Assembly: GCF_002080455.1 (NCBI RefSeq)
Contig: NZ_CP020555.1
Span: 6,050,501 to 6,114,500 of the forward strand
Source: Streptomyces sp. Sge12
GTDB taxonomy: Bacteria > Actinomycetota > Actinomycetes > Streptomycetales > Streptomycetaceae
Reading direction: 5' to 3'
Length of the DNA stretch: 64,000 bases
Shown here one piece after another: positions 19,519-29,149 of the stretch. How positions within the stretch are numbered: position 1 is the stretch's first letter; each line of letters begins with the position of its first letter. A program made the translations under genes and the position numbers. The notes beneath the pieces are model-generated. The model did not search any database. It saw nothing but the letters and a program-made list of their open reading frames with translations, and was not told where the DNA came from.

Positions 19519-20160
19519 ATGGCCATGGGCAACGACATCGTGGACACACCGGAGTCGTGGGAGGTGGTCGCCTCACGGACCCCGTTCGAGGGTGCGAAGA
19601 CCTCCGTGAAGTCGGACCAGGTCCGGATGCCGGACCGTATGGTGGTGCGCCGCGACTACCAGGTGCACCCCGGCTCGGTGTGCGTCCTCGCCCTCGACGA
19701 GGAGCAGCGGGTGCTGGTCCTCAAGCAGTTCCGCCACCCGGTGCGGCACCGGCTGTGGGAGCTCCCGGCCGGGCTGCTCGACGTACCCGGCGAGAACCCG
19801 CTGCACGCGGCCCAGCGGGAGCTGTACGAGGAGGCGCACGCCAAGGCGGGCGACTGGCGGGTGCTGGCCGACTTCTTCAGCTCGCCCGGCGGATCCGACG
19901 AGGCCGTACGGGTCTTCCTCGCGCGGGACCTGGCGGAGGCCGAGGGGAAGCGGTACGAGGTCTCCGACGAGGAGGCCGACATGGAGATCGCCCGCGTCCC
20001 GCTCGCGGACCTGGTCCGCGGGGTCCTGGCCGGCGAGCTGGGCAACCCGGGCCTGGTGACCGGGGTACTGGCGCTCGCCGCGGCGCTCGCCTCCGAGGGC
20101 GGCATCGACTCCCTGCGCCCGGCCCTGGCCCCCTGGCCGGCCCGTCCGTACGAGGCGTGA
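19519..20160 (+). CDS. Nudix hydrolase (ADP-ribose pyrophosphatase type)
   Basis: A 213-residue Nudix protein. The box reads ELPAGLLDVPGE followed by seven residues and RELYEEA. The loop before the first catalytic Glu is one residue longer than the G-x5-E consensus, as is usual in actinobacterial ADPRases. SSPGGSDEAVRVFLARDL downstream is the loop that distinguishes ADP-ribose hydrolases. It probably splits ADP-ribose to AMP and ribose-5-phosphate. It lies behind the pyrG terminator, about 80 bp after pyrG, as in other Streptomyces. Its role connects with the NAD/ADP-ribose operon at 29-33 kb, though they are not linked transcriptionally. Confidence 0.88.
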   Translation: MAMGNDIVDTPESWEVVASRTPFEGAKTSVKSDQVRMPDRMVVRRDYQVHPGSVCVLALDEEQRVLVLKQFRHPVRHRLWELPAGLLDVPGENPLHAAQRELYEEAHAKAGDWRVLADFFSSPGGSDEAVRVFLARDLAEAEGKRYEVSDEEADMEIARVPLADLVRGVLAGELGNPGLVTGVLALAAALASEGGIDSLRPALAPWPARPYEA

Positions 20161-20310
20161 GCGCGCCCGACTCCCCGGCGGAGGGAGCCGTTCGTGAAAA
20201 ATAGGTCCATCTGCTGATCCGATTGGGGGATTTGCCCGCCGCGCTCCACACGGGTCGTCGCTCTGCGTGAACTACGCTCGCAATCCGGTGGCAGTGAGAG
20301 GAGCGGATCC

Positions 20311-22299
20311 GTGGCGGATTTCGTCGGGCGGCGGCGTGAGCTCAAGGAGCTGCGCGAGGACATCGCACGGACCGGGCTCGACACCCTCTCCGGCCGCAAG
20401 GCCAAGGCGCCCCGGGCCCGGGTGCTGCTCGTCGCCGGGCGGCCGGGGTCCGGGCGCACGGCCCTCGCCGAGGCCTTCGTGCGCGAGGTCGCCGAGGAGT
20501 ATCCCGGCGGGGTGCTCCGCACCCGGCTCACCGCCCCCGGCGGGGAGACCGTGGCCACCGAACGGGCCGTGCGGAGCCTGCTGGAGGGGCTGGGGCGGCC
20601 CACCCCGCCCGGGGCCGGCGAGGACGAGCTGAGCTCCGCCCTGCGCACCGCCCTCGAAGGCCGCCGGGTGATCATCCTGGTTGACGACGCCGCCGATCCG
20701 CAGCAGGTGGACGCGCTGCTGCCGGACACCCCCGAGTGCCTGGTCGTGGTCACCGCCGAGGGGCCGCTCACCGGGATCCCCGACGTCCGGCCCTGCACCC
20801 TCGGCGGGCTCGACACCCCCTCCGCCGTGGAACTGCTCGCGCAGCGCATCGGCGACACCCGCGTCACCGCCGACCCCCGGGCCGCCGAGGCCCTCGCCGA
20901 GGAGTGCGGGGGGCAGCCCGCCGCACTCGTCCTCGTCGGCGGCTGGCTCGCCGCGCACCCCAAGGCCTCCGTCGCCGACGTGGCCAAGCAGCTGCACGAC
21001 ATGCCCGCCACCACCGGCGGCCCGCTCGCCCGCGGCTTCCGGCTCGTCTACGAGTCCCTGCCGCAGCCCGCCCAGCGGACCCTGCGGCTGCTGCCGCTCG
21101 CCCCGGCCGGCATCGTCGACTCGCACACCGCCTCGGCCCTCGCCGGCTGCTCCGTCGCCGCCGCCCAGTCCACGCTCGACGACTTCGCCGGGCTGGGCCT
21201 CGTCCGCTCCTCCCAGGACGGCCTCTTCCTGCTGCCCGGCTGTCTCGCACCGATGCTCCAGGCGCTGCTGGAGGCCAAGGAGCGCCCCGCCGAGGTCCAG
21301 CTGGCCCGGGCCCGGATGCTGGAGCGCACCGTACGGCTGCTGCAGTCCTGCCGGGCCATGGCCGAGCCCGAGGAGCCCGGGGTGGACGCCGCCGTCGACG
21401 ACGGCCTGCGGGAACTGCTGGACGGTCTGCCGCGCGCCCTGCGGTTCCCCGACCGGCGGGCCGCCGCCACCTGGCTGGACACCCGGCTGCCCGCGCTCTG
21501 CGCGGCCGCCTCGCTGGCCGTGGCCGACGGGGAGCTGGACACCCTGGCCCGCAGGCTGGTCGCGGCCCTCGTACGGGCGCTGGCGGACCACCGCGGCACC
21601 GCCGGGGCCGCCCCCGAGCTGTACGGGCTGCACCGCCTGGTCCTCGACGTGGCCGAGCGCCGCAAGCTGCACCGGGAGCAGGCCGCCGCGCTGCTGAACC
21701 TGGCCGATCTGGACGCCGCGACCGGCCGGACCCAGGAGGCGCTGGAGCGCTACCGGGCCGCGCTGGACGCCGGACGGGCGGCGAACGACCCCTACGCGAC
21801 CGGCCGCGCGATGGAATCCGTAGGGGGTGCGTACCAGGAGCTGGCGGACTGGCACCGGGCCTCCGACTGGTTCGGCCGGGCGCTCTCCCAGGCCCTGGCG
21901 CGGGGCGAGCGCGCGGACGAGGCCCGGCTGTACGGGCGGCTCGGCAACGTCCACACCTACGCGGGGCGGTACGGGGACGCGCTGCGCAGCTGGCGGGCGG
22001 CCGCCGCGGGCTACCGGAAGCTGGCCGATGTGCCCGGGCAGGCAAAGGCGTTGAGCGAGATGGCGCGGGTCCAGGAGTACGCCGGACGGCCCGAGGAATC
22101 GCTGCACACCTGCCGCGAGGCGGTGGAGCTGGCGCGCAGGGCGGGGGACCAGCGACTTCAGGCCGCTCTGCAGGTCCGGTTGGCCGACACGCTGGACCGG
22201 CTGGGAGACCCCGCAGCTGCGAGGTTGCACCGGTCCGCGGCCGACAGATTGCTGGGAGACGACCCCGCAGCCTGCGAAATCCGCAGTGGTTCCGACTGA
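20311..22299 (+). CDS. STAND-type ATPase with C-terminal TPR repeats
   Basis: A 662-residue AfsR-like protein without the SARP DNA-binding domain. The N-terminal P-loop module opens MADFVGRRRELKELRED, and the Walker A reads GRPGSGRT at residues 43-50, with Arg in place of the catalytic Lys. Walker B is VIILVDDAA near 125, followed by a winged-helix-like NB-ARC region. TPRs occupy roughly residues 450-640 (EALERYRAAL, DWFGRALSQALARGE, GDALRSWRAAAAGYRKL). STAND proteins are nucleotide-switch signalling hubs; the partner is unknown. GAGGAGCGG precedes the GTG start. The location between the Nudix gene and ald is conserved in Streptomyces as far as I recall. Confidence 0.82.
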   Translation: MADFVGRRRELKELREDIARTGLDTLSGRKAKAPRARVLLVAGRPGSGRTALAEAFVREVAEEYPGGVLRTRLTAPGGETVATERAVRSLLEGLGRPTPPGAGEDELSSALRTALEGRRVIILVDDAADPQQVDALLPDTPECLVVVTAEGPLTGIPDVRPCTLGGLDTPSAVELLAQRIGDTRVTADPRAAEALAEECGGQPAALVLVGGWLAAHPKASVADVAKQLHDMPATTGGPLARGFRLVYESLPQPAQRTLRLLPLAPAGIVDSHTASALAGCSVAAAQSTLDDFAGLGLVRSSQDGLFLLPGCLAPMLQALLEAKERPAEVQLARARMLERTVRLLQSCRAMAEPEEPGVDAAVDDGLRELLDGLPRALRFPDRRAAATWLDTRLPALCAAASLAVADGELDTLARRLVAALVRALADHRGTAGAAPELYGLHRLVLDVAERRKLHREQAAALLNLADLDAATGRTQEALERYRAALDAGRAANDPYATGRAMESVGGAYQELADWHRASDWFGRALSQALARGERADEARLYGRLGNVHTYAGRYGDALRSWRAAAAGYRKLADVPGQAKALSEMARVQEYAGRPEESLHTCREAVELARRAGDQRLQAALQVRLADTLDRLGDPAAARLHRSAADRLLGDDPAACEIRSGSD

Positions 22300-22451
22300 G
22301 ATTATTGGTTTGCAAGGCTAGACAGCGACTCATCCTTCATTAGACTGGGTTCACCGCGGCTTCCCGTGGTGCATCCCGTTGCGCGTTCTTGTGGGCGGGT
22401 ATGTATGGAAGTGACCCCCAAAATCCCCTGAGCCAAGGACCGTGATCGACG

Positions 22452-23567
<1,116 letters not shown>

Positions 23568-23608
23568 TCGGTCGGACCCCGTCAACGACTGACGTCAATC
23601 TCACGTAT

Positions 23609-23640
23609 CCGGCCGGACCTTGCCCGCAAGGTCCGGCCGG
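23609..23640 (+). terminator. Hairpin terminator 3' of ald
   Basis: 13-bp perfect arms 23609-23621 and 23628-23640 (CCGGCCGGACCTT / AAGGTCCGGCCGG) with a 6-base loop. Confidence 0.85.
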
Positions 23641-23903
23641 ACGCGTTTGCGCGGTGCCCGGCGACCCCGCTCAACTCGCCTCGAACGTAACCCTTTAACC
23701 CTTTCGCACACCCGCGAAACTTCGCAGCGACAGCTCGTGCGCCCTTGACAGAGTGGTGTTCGGTTGCCGACACATCGTGCCGGGTCCGGCGGATTGTGTT
23801 GCCGCTGAGTGGTGACACGCCATAGAGTCGCCAACCGTCGGCATGGTGCCACGCTGACCTATCGATAAGTGTCCTGGTCACGTCCGAGGAGGTAAGACGA
23901 CTT
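23641..23903. other. Leader and promoter region of the parA-scp row
   Basis: No gene is visible in this stretch, which together with the ald terminator makes a 336-base gap. A good -35-like TTGACA occurs at 23745 without a convincing -10 at the right spacing. GAGGAGGT at 23886 is the ribosome-binding site of the parA-like gene. Confidence 0.5.
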
Positions 23904-25064
23904 GTGAATGAGTCGACATTTGCTCCTGGGGGTGGTCGAGCAGGGATGCCTGAGCGGGGCCAGGGCCCTACCGGGCTCGAAGCCGTCGGCTCCGTCGCGG
24001 TACGCACCTTCGCAAACCACCAGCACATGACGACGCCCCAAAAGAGCATGGACGGCCTAGACGTGAACTCCAGGGCCGGCGACCTGAGCGGCGAAAAGCC
24101 CGTGGGTTTCGCCGACTACGACAATGTGCCCGAAGGGCACTTCTACGACCCCGACGCGGAGTACGAACCGGACCCCGAGTACGCGGCCACTCTCGCCCCC
24201 GACGCTGCCCGCCAGCGCCGTGAGCGGATCGGCCCGACCGGACGCCCGCTCCCGTACTTCCCGATCCCGGGTCCGCTGACCGACCACGGTCCGGCGAAGA
24301 TCATCGCGATGTGCAACCAGAAGGGCGGCGTGGGCAAGACCACGTCGACCATCAACCTGGGTGCCGCGCTCGCCGAGTACGGGCGCCGCGTGCTGCTCGT
24401 CGACTTCGACCCGCAGGGCGCACTGTCCGTGGGCCTCGGCGTGAACCCGATGGAACTCGACCTGACGGTCTACAACCTGCTCATGGAGCGGGGCATGTCG
24501 GCCGACGAGGTGCTGCTCAAGACGGCGGTCCCCAACATGGACCTGCTGCCGAGCAACATCGACCTGTCCGCTGCCGAAGTGCAGTTGGTCAGCGAGGTCG
24601 CGCGCGAGTCCACCCTGCAGCGGGCCCTGAAGCCCCTGATGGCCGACTACGACTACATCGTGATCGACTGTCAGCCCTCGCTCGGTCTGCTGACCGTGAA
24701 CGCCCTGACGGCGGCTCACAAGGTCATCGTCCCGCTGGAGTGCGAGTTCTTCGCGCTGCGCGGCGTGGCGCTGCTGACCGAGACCATCGAGAAGGTGCAG
24801 GAGCGGCTCAACCCCGAGCTGGAGCTCGACGGCATCCTCGCCACGATGTACGACTCCCGTACGGTGCACAGCCGTGAGGTGCTGGCGCGCGTCGTCGAGG
24901 CCTTCGACGACCACGTCTACCACACGGTCATCGGCCGCACGGTGCGCTTCCCGGAGACCACGGTCGCCGGTGAGCCGATCACGACGTACGCGTCCAACTC
25001 CGTCGGCGCCGCCGCCTACCGCCAGTTGGCCAGGGAGGTGCTCGCCCGGTGTCACGCCGAGTGA
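23904..25064 (+). CDS. ParA family ATPase (chromosomal paralogue next to scpAB)
   Basis: A 386-residue ParA/Soj-type ATPase. The deviant Walker A KGGVGKTT (about residue 138) sits in IIAMCNQKGGVGKTT, followed by LLVDFDPQGALS and YDYIVIDCQPSLGLLTVNAL. The first 130 residues are a hydrophilic acidic extension lacking in minimal ParA proteins. It is not the oriC-linked parA: the next genes encode a small putative DNA-binding protein and the condensin subunits ScpA and ScpB. GTG 23904 is preceded by GAGGAGGT. The downstream gene overlaps its end by 16 bases, so the two are translationally coupled. A role in chromosome segregation or positioning is inferred from family and context. Confidence 0.88.
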   Translation: MNESTFAPGGGRAGMPERGQGPTGLEAVGSVAVRTFANHQHMTTPQKSMDGLDVNSRAGDLSGEKPVGFADYDNVPEGHFYDPDAEYEPDPEYAATLAPDAARQRRERIGPTGRPLPYFPIPGPLTDHGPAKIIAMCNQKGGVGKTTSTINLGAALAEYGRRVLLVDFDPQGALSVGLGVNPMELDLTVYNLLMERGMSADEVLLKTAVPNMDLLPSNIDLSAAEVQLVSEVARESTLQRALKPLMADYDYIVIDCQPSLGLLTVNALTAAHKVIVPLECEFFALRGVALLTETIEKVQERLNPELELDGILATMYDSRTVHSREVLARVVEAFDDHVYHTVIGRTVRFPETTVAGEPITTYASNSVGAAAYRQLAREVLARCHAE

Positions 25065-25579
25065 GTCTGCCCGGAGCCGACGAACTGTTCCGTACGACCG
25101 GGGGGATGGCGCTCCAGTCGTCCTCGCCGCGGCGCGGGGTCGACGAGACGCCCGCCGCGGAACACTCGGCCGCTTCGGCCGAGGGCGCGGCGAGCGAGGG
25201 CCGTGGCCGGGAGGCCGCGGCCGGCGCGGAGACCGGCGGGCCCGTCGTGGGGCAGCCGAGGCGCCCGCAGGAAGGTTCTGCCGGCCCGGCCGGCGGCGTG
25301 GGGTCCGCCCCGGCCGGCGCGGGCCGCCGGGGCAAGGGGCAGGGCCGGGGCGCCAACCGGCGCCCCAGCGGCCGTGAGCGGCACGACGAGAAGATCACGG
25401 TCTACGTCTCCGCCGAGGAGCTCATGGACCTGGAACACGCGCGGCTGGTGCTGCGCGGGGAGCACGGGCTGGCGGTGGACCGCGGCCGCATCGTCCGCGA
25501 GGCGGTGGCGGTCGTGCTCGCCGATCTCGAATCCCGCGGCGACGCGAGCATCCTCGTACGGCGCCTGCGCGGCCGCTGA
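25049..25579 (+). CDS. Small basic protein with ribbon-helix-helix-like C-terminus, partner of ParA
   Basis: A 176-residue protein of no named family. Residues 1-110 are low-complexity Gly/Ala/Arg/Ser. The last 65 residues form one compact domain (DEKITVYVSAEELMDLE.. to RRLRGR) with a short beta strand followed by two helices and conserved RGRIVREAVAVVL, the pattern of a ribbon-helix-helix DNA-binding fold. It starts inside the parA-like gene, which argues that the two products act together, much as ParG or Omega-type centromere proteins act with plasmid ParA. The fold and role are inference. Confidence 0.72.
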   Translation: MSRRVSLPGADELFRTTGGMALQSSSPRRGVDETPAAEHSAASAEGAASEGRGREAAAGAETGGPVVGQPRRPQEGSAGPAGGVGSAPAGAGRRGKGQGRGANRRPSGRERHDEKITVYVSAEELMDLEHARLVLRGEHGLAVDRGRIVREAVAVVLADLESRGDASILVRRLRGR

Positions 25580-25894
25580 CCGCCCCGCGGGCCGTCCCGC
25601 CCCGCGGGCCGTCCCTCCCGGCGCCCGGACCCGTCCGGCCCGTCCGGGCCGCCGGCGCGTCGCCGCTCCGCCCGCGACGCGCCCTTCCCGGAGCGGGCCC
25701 CCCAGAACTTCGCCCCGTCGCGGTGACCCGCCGGCACGGGAATCCGTACGGGCGGGGGAGCGCCGGCCCGACGGTGCGGCGCCGTGCCGGGCGGTGATCC
25801 GCCGGGGAGCGCGGGCCAGCCCGTAGGCTGCTGGTGGCCGCGGCCATGGCGCCCGGCACCCCCCACGCCGCCCCCTTGCACCTCCTGGACCGCG
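25580..25894. other. GC-rich gap upstream of scpA
   Basis: About 315 bases, extremely GC-rich, with long open frames on both strands but no homology or start context that I can support. The scpA frame is open back to 25784, so part of it could be an scpA N-terminal extension. No terminator or clear promoter is seen. Confidence 0.45.
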
Positions 25895-26986
25895 ATGCCC
25901 CTCCCCGCCGAATCCGGCCGACCGACCCGGCGCGCCCTGGGCCGCGGCCCGGGCGCCCCCGACGCGGCCCGGCAAGCGGACGCGGGCGCCTCAGCGGACC
26001 CCGAAGCCCCTGAGGCGCCCGCTGAGGGCCCCGCACCCGAGGCGGGCGCCGCGGTGCCGGAACGTTCCCCCGGGCCCGCAGACGGGCAGCAGGAGCTCCC
26101 CGGCCCGGACGGCGAGGCAGCCCCCGCCCCGGACGCCGAGGCAGCCCCCGAGGCGGCCGCGGCCACCGAGCGCGCGATCCCCGCGGGCGGCGACGGGCGG
26201 TTCACGCTGCGGCTCGACAACTTCGAGGGCCCCTTCGACCTGCTGCTCCAGCTGATCTCGCGGCACAAGCTCGACGTCACCGAGGTCGCCCTCTCCAAGG
26301 TCACCGACGAGTTCATGGCGCACATCCGGGCCATGGGCCCCGACTGGGACCTCGACCAGACCACCGAGTTCCTCGTCGTCGCCGCCACCCTGCTCGACCT
26401 GAAGGCCGCCCGGCTGCTGCCGGTCGCCGAGGTGGAGGACGAGGCGGACCTGGCGCTGCTGGAGGCCCGGGACCTGCTCTTCGCGCGGCTGCTCCAGTAC
26501 CGCGCGTACAAGCAGATCGCCGAGATCTTCGAGCAGCGCGCGGAGGCCGAGGGCAGGCGGTACCCGCGGACCGTGGGGCTGGAGCCGCACCACGCCGACC
26601 TGCTGCCCGAGGTGGTCATCAGCATCGGGCCGGAGGGCTTCGCCCGGCTCGCCGTGAAGGCGATGCAGCCCAGGGCCAAGCCCCAGGTGTACGTGGACCA
26701 CATCCACGCCCCCCTGGTCAGCGTGCGCGAGCAGGCCGGGCTGGTGGTGCGGATGCTGAAGGCGCGCGGGGAGGCCACCTTCCAGGAGCTCACCGAGGAC
26801 GCGGAGGACACCCTCACCGTCGTCGCGCGCTTCCTGGCGCTGCTGGAGCTCTACCGGGAGAAGGCGGTCGTCCTCGACCAGGAGGAGGCCCTGCGGACCC
26901 TCACCGTGCGCTGGAGCGGCGGGGACGGCGACGGCATGCCGACCGTCACCGACGAGTTCGACCGGATCGTGGAGGCGAAGGATTGA
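25895..26986 (+). CDS. scpA: Segregation and condensation protein ScpA
   Basis: The kleisin subunit that bridges the SMC heads in the bacterial condensin complex. The core starts at about residue 100 with FTLRLDNFEGPFDLLLQLI, followed by HKLDVTEVALSKVTDEFMAH and FLVVAATLLDLKAARLLP. The C-terminal winged helix ends near LRTLTVRWSG. About 95 Ala/Pro/Glu-rich residues precede the core, a common Streptomyces extension. ATG 25895 is the most plausible start but lacks a strong ribosome-binding site. The stop overlaps the TTG start of scpB. Confidence 0.93.
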   Translation: MPLPAESGRPTRRALGRGPGAPDAARQADAGASADPEAPEAPAEGPAPEAGAAVPERSPGPADGQQELPGPDGEAAPAPDAEAAPEAAAATERAIPAGGDGRFTLRLDNFEGPFDLLLQLISRHKLDVTEVALSKVTDEFMAHIRAMGPDWDLDQTTEFLVVAATLLDLKAARLLPVAEVEDEADLALLEARDLLFARLLQYRAYKQIAEIFEQRAEAEGRRYPRTVGLEPHHADLLPEVVISIGPEGFARLAVKAMQPRAKPQVYVDHIHAPLVSVREQAGLVVRMLKARGEATFQELTEDAEDTLTVVARFLALLELYREKAVVLDQEEALRTLTVRWSGGDGDGMPTVTDEFDRIVEAKD

Positions 26987-27615
26987 GCAGCGACGTGAGC
27001 GCGGTGGCCGCGCTGGAGCTGAAGCCGGCCCTGGAGGCCGTGCTCATGGTCGTGGACGAGCCGGCGACCGAGGCGCACCTCGCCAAGGTGCTGGAGCGCA
27101 CCCCGCGCGAGGTCGCGCAGGCCCTGCGCGACCTCGCCGACGAGTACACGGCCGCGCGCCGGGGCTTCGAGCTCCGGCTCGTCGCCGGGGGCTGGCGGTT
27201 CTACACCCGGGCCGAGTACGCGCCGGCCGTGGAGGGCTTCGTACTGGACGGGCAGCAGGCCCGGCTGACCCAGGCGGCGCTGGAGACCCTGGCGGTCGTC
27301 GCGTACCGCCAGCCGGTCAGCCGATCGCGGGTTTCGGCGGTGCGCGGAGTCAACTGCGACGGGGTCATGCGCACCCTCCTCCAGCGCGGTCTGGTGGAGG
27401 AGGCGGGGACGGAACCCGAAACAGGTGCGATCCTATACAGGACGACGAACTACTTTCTGGAGCGGATGGGCCTGCGCGGCCTGGACGAGCTCCCGGAGCT
27501 CGCGCCCTTCCTCCCCGAGGCGGACGCGATCGAAGCCGAGACGCAAGAAGGTGTGCCGTCGTTCGATCCGGACGCACCGGACACCGATGAAGACGACAAG
27601 ACGACGGAACTTTGA
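26983..27615 (+). CDS. scpB: Segregation and condensation protein ScpB
   Basis: A 210-residue ScpB with the two winged-helix domains: LKPALEAVLMVVDEPATEAHLAKVL at the N-terminus and the conserved LTQAALETLAVVAYRQPVSRSRV and RGVNCDGVMRTLLQRGLVEE blocks, ending YRTTNYFLERMGLRGLDELP. It dimerises on ScpA within the SMC-ScpAB condensin complex. The TTG start at 26983 overlaps the scpA stop and has GGAGGCGAAGG just upstream. The tail is acidic. Confidence 0.95.
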   Translation: MSSDVSAVAALELKPALEAVLMVVDEPATEAHLAKVLERTPREVAQALRDLADEYTAARRGFELRLVAGGWRFYTRAEYAPAVEGFVLDGQQARLTQAALETLAVVAYRQPVSRSRVSAVRGVNCDGVMRTLLQRGLVEEAGTEPETGAILYRTTNYFLERMGLRGLDELPELAPFLPEADAIEAETQEGVPSFDPDAPDTDEDDKTTEL

Positions 27616-29003
27616 TGCGAAGCAGCGGCAACGGCAACGGTGGCGGCAACAGGAACAGCGGCGGCGGCGGTGGCGGCGGGCGCGGTAACTCCCGCGGCGG
27701 CTCCTCCAGCGGCGGCGGTGGCTACCGCGGGAGCGGCTCCGGCGGTGGCAGCGGCTCGGGCGGCGGCTACCGCGGCGGCGGCTCCGGTGGCTCCGGTGGC
27801 TCCCGTGGCGGCAGCTCCGGCGGCTCCGGCGGCGGCTACCGCGGTGGCAGCTCCGGCGGCTCCGGCGGTTCGCGCGGTGGCAGCTCCGGCGGCTCCCGCG
27901 GCGGCTACCAGGGAGGTGGCGGTTACCAGGGCGGCGGCTCCGACTCGCGCGACCGCGACCAGCCGGCCCCCCGCATCCGCAACCCGCGTCCCGAGGAGCG
28001 CCGCTACGACGTCGGCCCCGAGGGCGAGCGCAGCGGACGCAGCGGCCCCAAGGCGGGCGGCGGCGGTGCCCGCGGCGCGGCGGCGCGCGGTGGCGCCAAG
28101 GGCGGTCCCCGGACCTCCAAGACCCCCGGCATCGGCGGCGCGGGCGGCCCGCGCAGCGGCCCCGGCAGCCGCAGCGGCCAGTCCCGCCCGCGCGAGCTGG
28201 ACGCGCGCATCGAGGAGCGGGTGCGCGACCGCTACGCCGACCGGCCCGTGATCAAGACCCCGAAGACCTTCCCGGGTGCCGAGGAGGAGGGTGAGCGTCT
28301 GCAGAAGGTGCTCGCCCGCGCCGGCATGGGTTCGCGCCGCGCTTGCGAGGAGCTCATCGAGCAGGCCCGCGTCGAGGTCAACGGCGAGATCGTGCTGGAG
28401 CAGGGCAAGCGCGTCCAGCCGAAGGACGAGATCAAGGTGGACGGCCTGACCGTCGCCACCCAGTCGTACCTGTTCTTCGCGCTGAACAAGCCGGCCGGTG
28501 TCGTCTCCACCATGGAGGACCCGGACGGACGCCAGTGCCTGGGCGACTACGTCACCAACCGTGAGACCCGTCTCTTCCACGTCGGCCGGCTCGACACCGA
28601 GACCGAGGGCATCATCCTGCTCACCAACCACGGTGAGCTGGCCCACCGCCTCACGCACCCGAAGTACGGCGTGAAGAAGACGTACGTGGCCGCCATCACC
28701 GGCCCGCTGCCGCGCGAGATCGGCAAGCGCCTCAAGGACGGCATCGAGCTGGAGGACGGCTACGCCCGCGCCGACCACTTCCGCGTCGTCGACCAGGTCG
28801 GCAAGAACTACCTGGTCGAGGTCACCCTCCACGAGGGCCGCAAGCACATCGTCCGCCGCATGATGGCGGAGGCCGGCTTCCCCGTCGAGAAGCTCGTCCG
28901 TACCTCCTTCGGTCCGATCGAGCTGGGCGACCAGAAGTCCGGCTGGCTGCGCCGCCTGACCAACACCGAGGTCGGCATGCTGATGCGCGAGGTCGGTCTG
29001 TAG
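27615..29003 (+). CDS. RsuA/RluB family pseudouridine synthase with Gly-rich N-terminal extension
   Basis: A 462-residue protein. Residues 1-130 are almost pure Gly/Ser/Arg/Tyr with GGSRGGS and GGYRGG repeats, and a charged linker runs to about residue 220. From there it is a normal RsuA-type enzyme: the S4 domain (ERLQKVLARAGMGSRRACEE) and the catalytic domain with the nucleophilic Asp in GRLDTETEGIILLTN, then VTLHEGRKHIVRRMM. It isomerises a specific uridine in rRNA (16S or 23S; the target cannot be told). The start overlaps the scpB stop (TGATG). Short orthologues lack the extension, which resembles RGG/FUS-type disordered RNA-binding tails. Confidence 0.9.
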   Translation: MRSSGNGNGGGNRNSGGGGGGGRGNSRGGSSSGGGGYRGSGSGGGSGSGGGYRGGGSGGSGGSRGGSSGGSGGGYRGGSSGGSGGSRGGSSGGSRGGYQGGGGYQGGGSDSRDRDQPAPRIRNPRPEERRYDVGPEGERSGRSGPKAGGGGARGAAARGGAKGGPRTSKTPGIGGAGGPRSGPGSRSGQSRPRELDARIEERVRDRYADRPVIKTPKTFPGAEEEGERLQKVLARAGMGSRRACEELIEQARVEVNGEIVLEQGKRVQPKDEIKVDGLTVATQSYLFFALNKPAGVVSTMEDPDGRQCLGDYVTNRETRLFHVGRLDTETEGIILLTNHGELAHRLTHPKYGVKKTYVAAITGPLPREIGKRLKDGIELEDGYARADHFRVVDQVGKNYLVEVTLHEGRKHIVRRMMAEAGFPVEKLVRTSFGPIELGDQKSGWLRRLTNTEVGMLMREVGL

Positions 29004-29010
29004 TACTCCC

Positions 29011-29084
29011 GGCCGGCCGCCGCGCAGGCGGCCGGCCCGATCGCACAGAACCCGCGGTGCCCCTGGGCGCCGCGGGTTCTGTGC
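29011..29084 (+). terminator. Double hairpin terminator 3' of the scp-pseudouridine synthase row
   Basis: First hairpin: 10-bp arms 29011-29020 and 29028-29037. Second: 15-bp arms 29043-29057 and 29070-29084, whose 12-base loop can pair internally. Both are perfect. Confidence 0.85.
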
Positions 29085-29131
29085 TTGCCGGGCACCCCGA
29101 TCCCTGTTTATAGTCAGGCTGACCATTAAAC
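29085..29131 (+). promoter_or_regulatory. Promoter with candidate NrtR operator
   Basis: A -35 TTGCCG (29085-29090) and -10 TATAGT (29109-29114) are 18 bases apart. The -10 lies inside an imperfect inverted repeat, 29106-29131: GTTTATAGTCAG, one central G, CTGACCATTAAAC. Its core GTCAG-G-CTGAC is perfectly palindromic. The operon downstream encodes an NrtR-type regulator. The AGTCA..TGACC arms fit what I recall of actinobacterial NrtR sites, so autorepression by promoter occlusion is inferred. Confidence 0.72.
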
Positions 29132-29149
29132 GGAGTGAGGGGGGTCGGC

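Noticed and set aside
23745..23775. TTGACA as a -35 box for the parA-like gene
   Set aside because: No acceptable -10 hexamer at 16-19 bases; recorded only as a possibility in the leader description.
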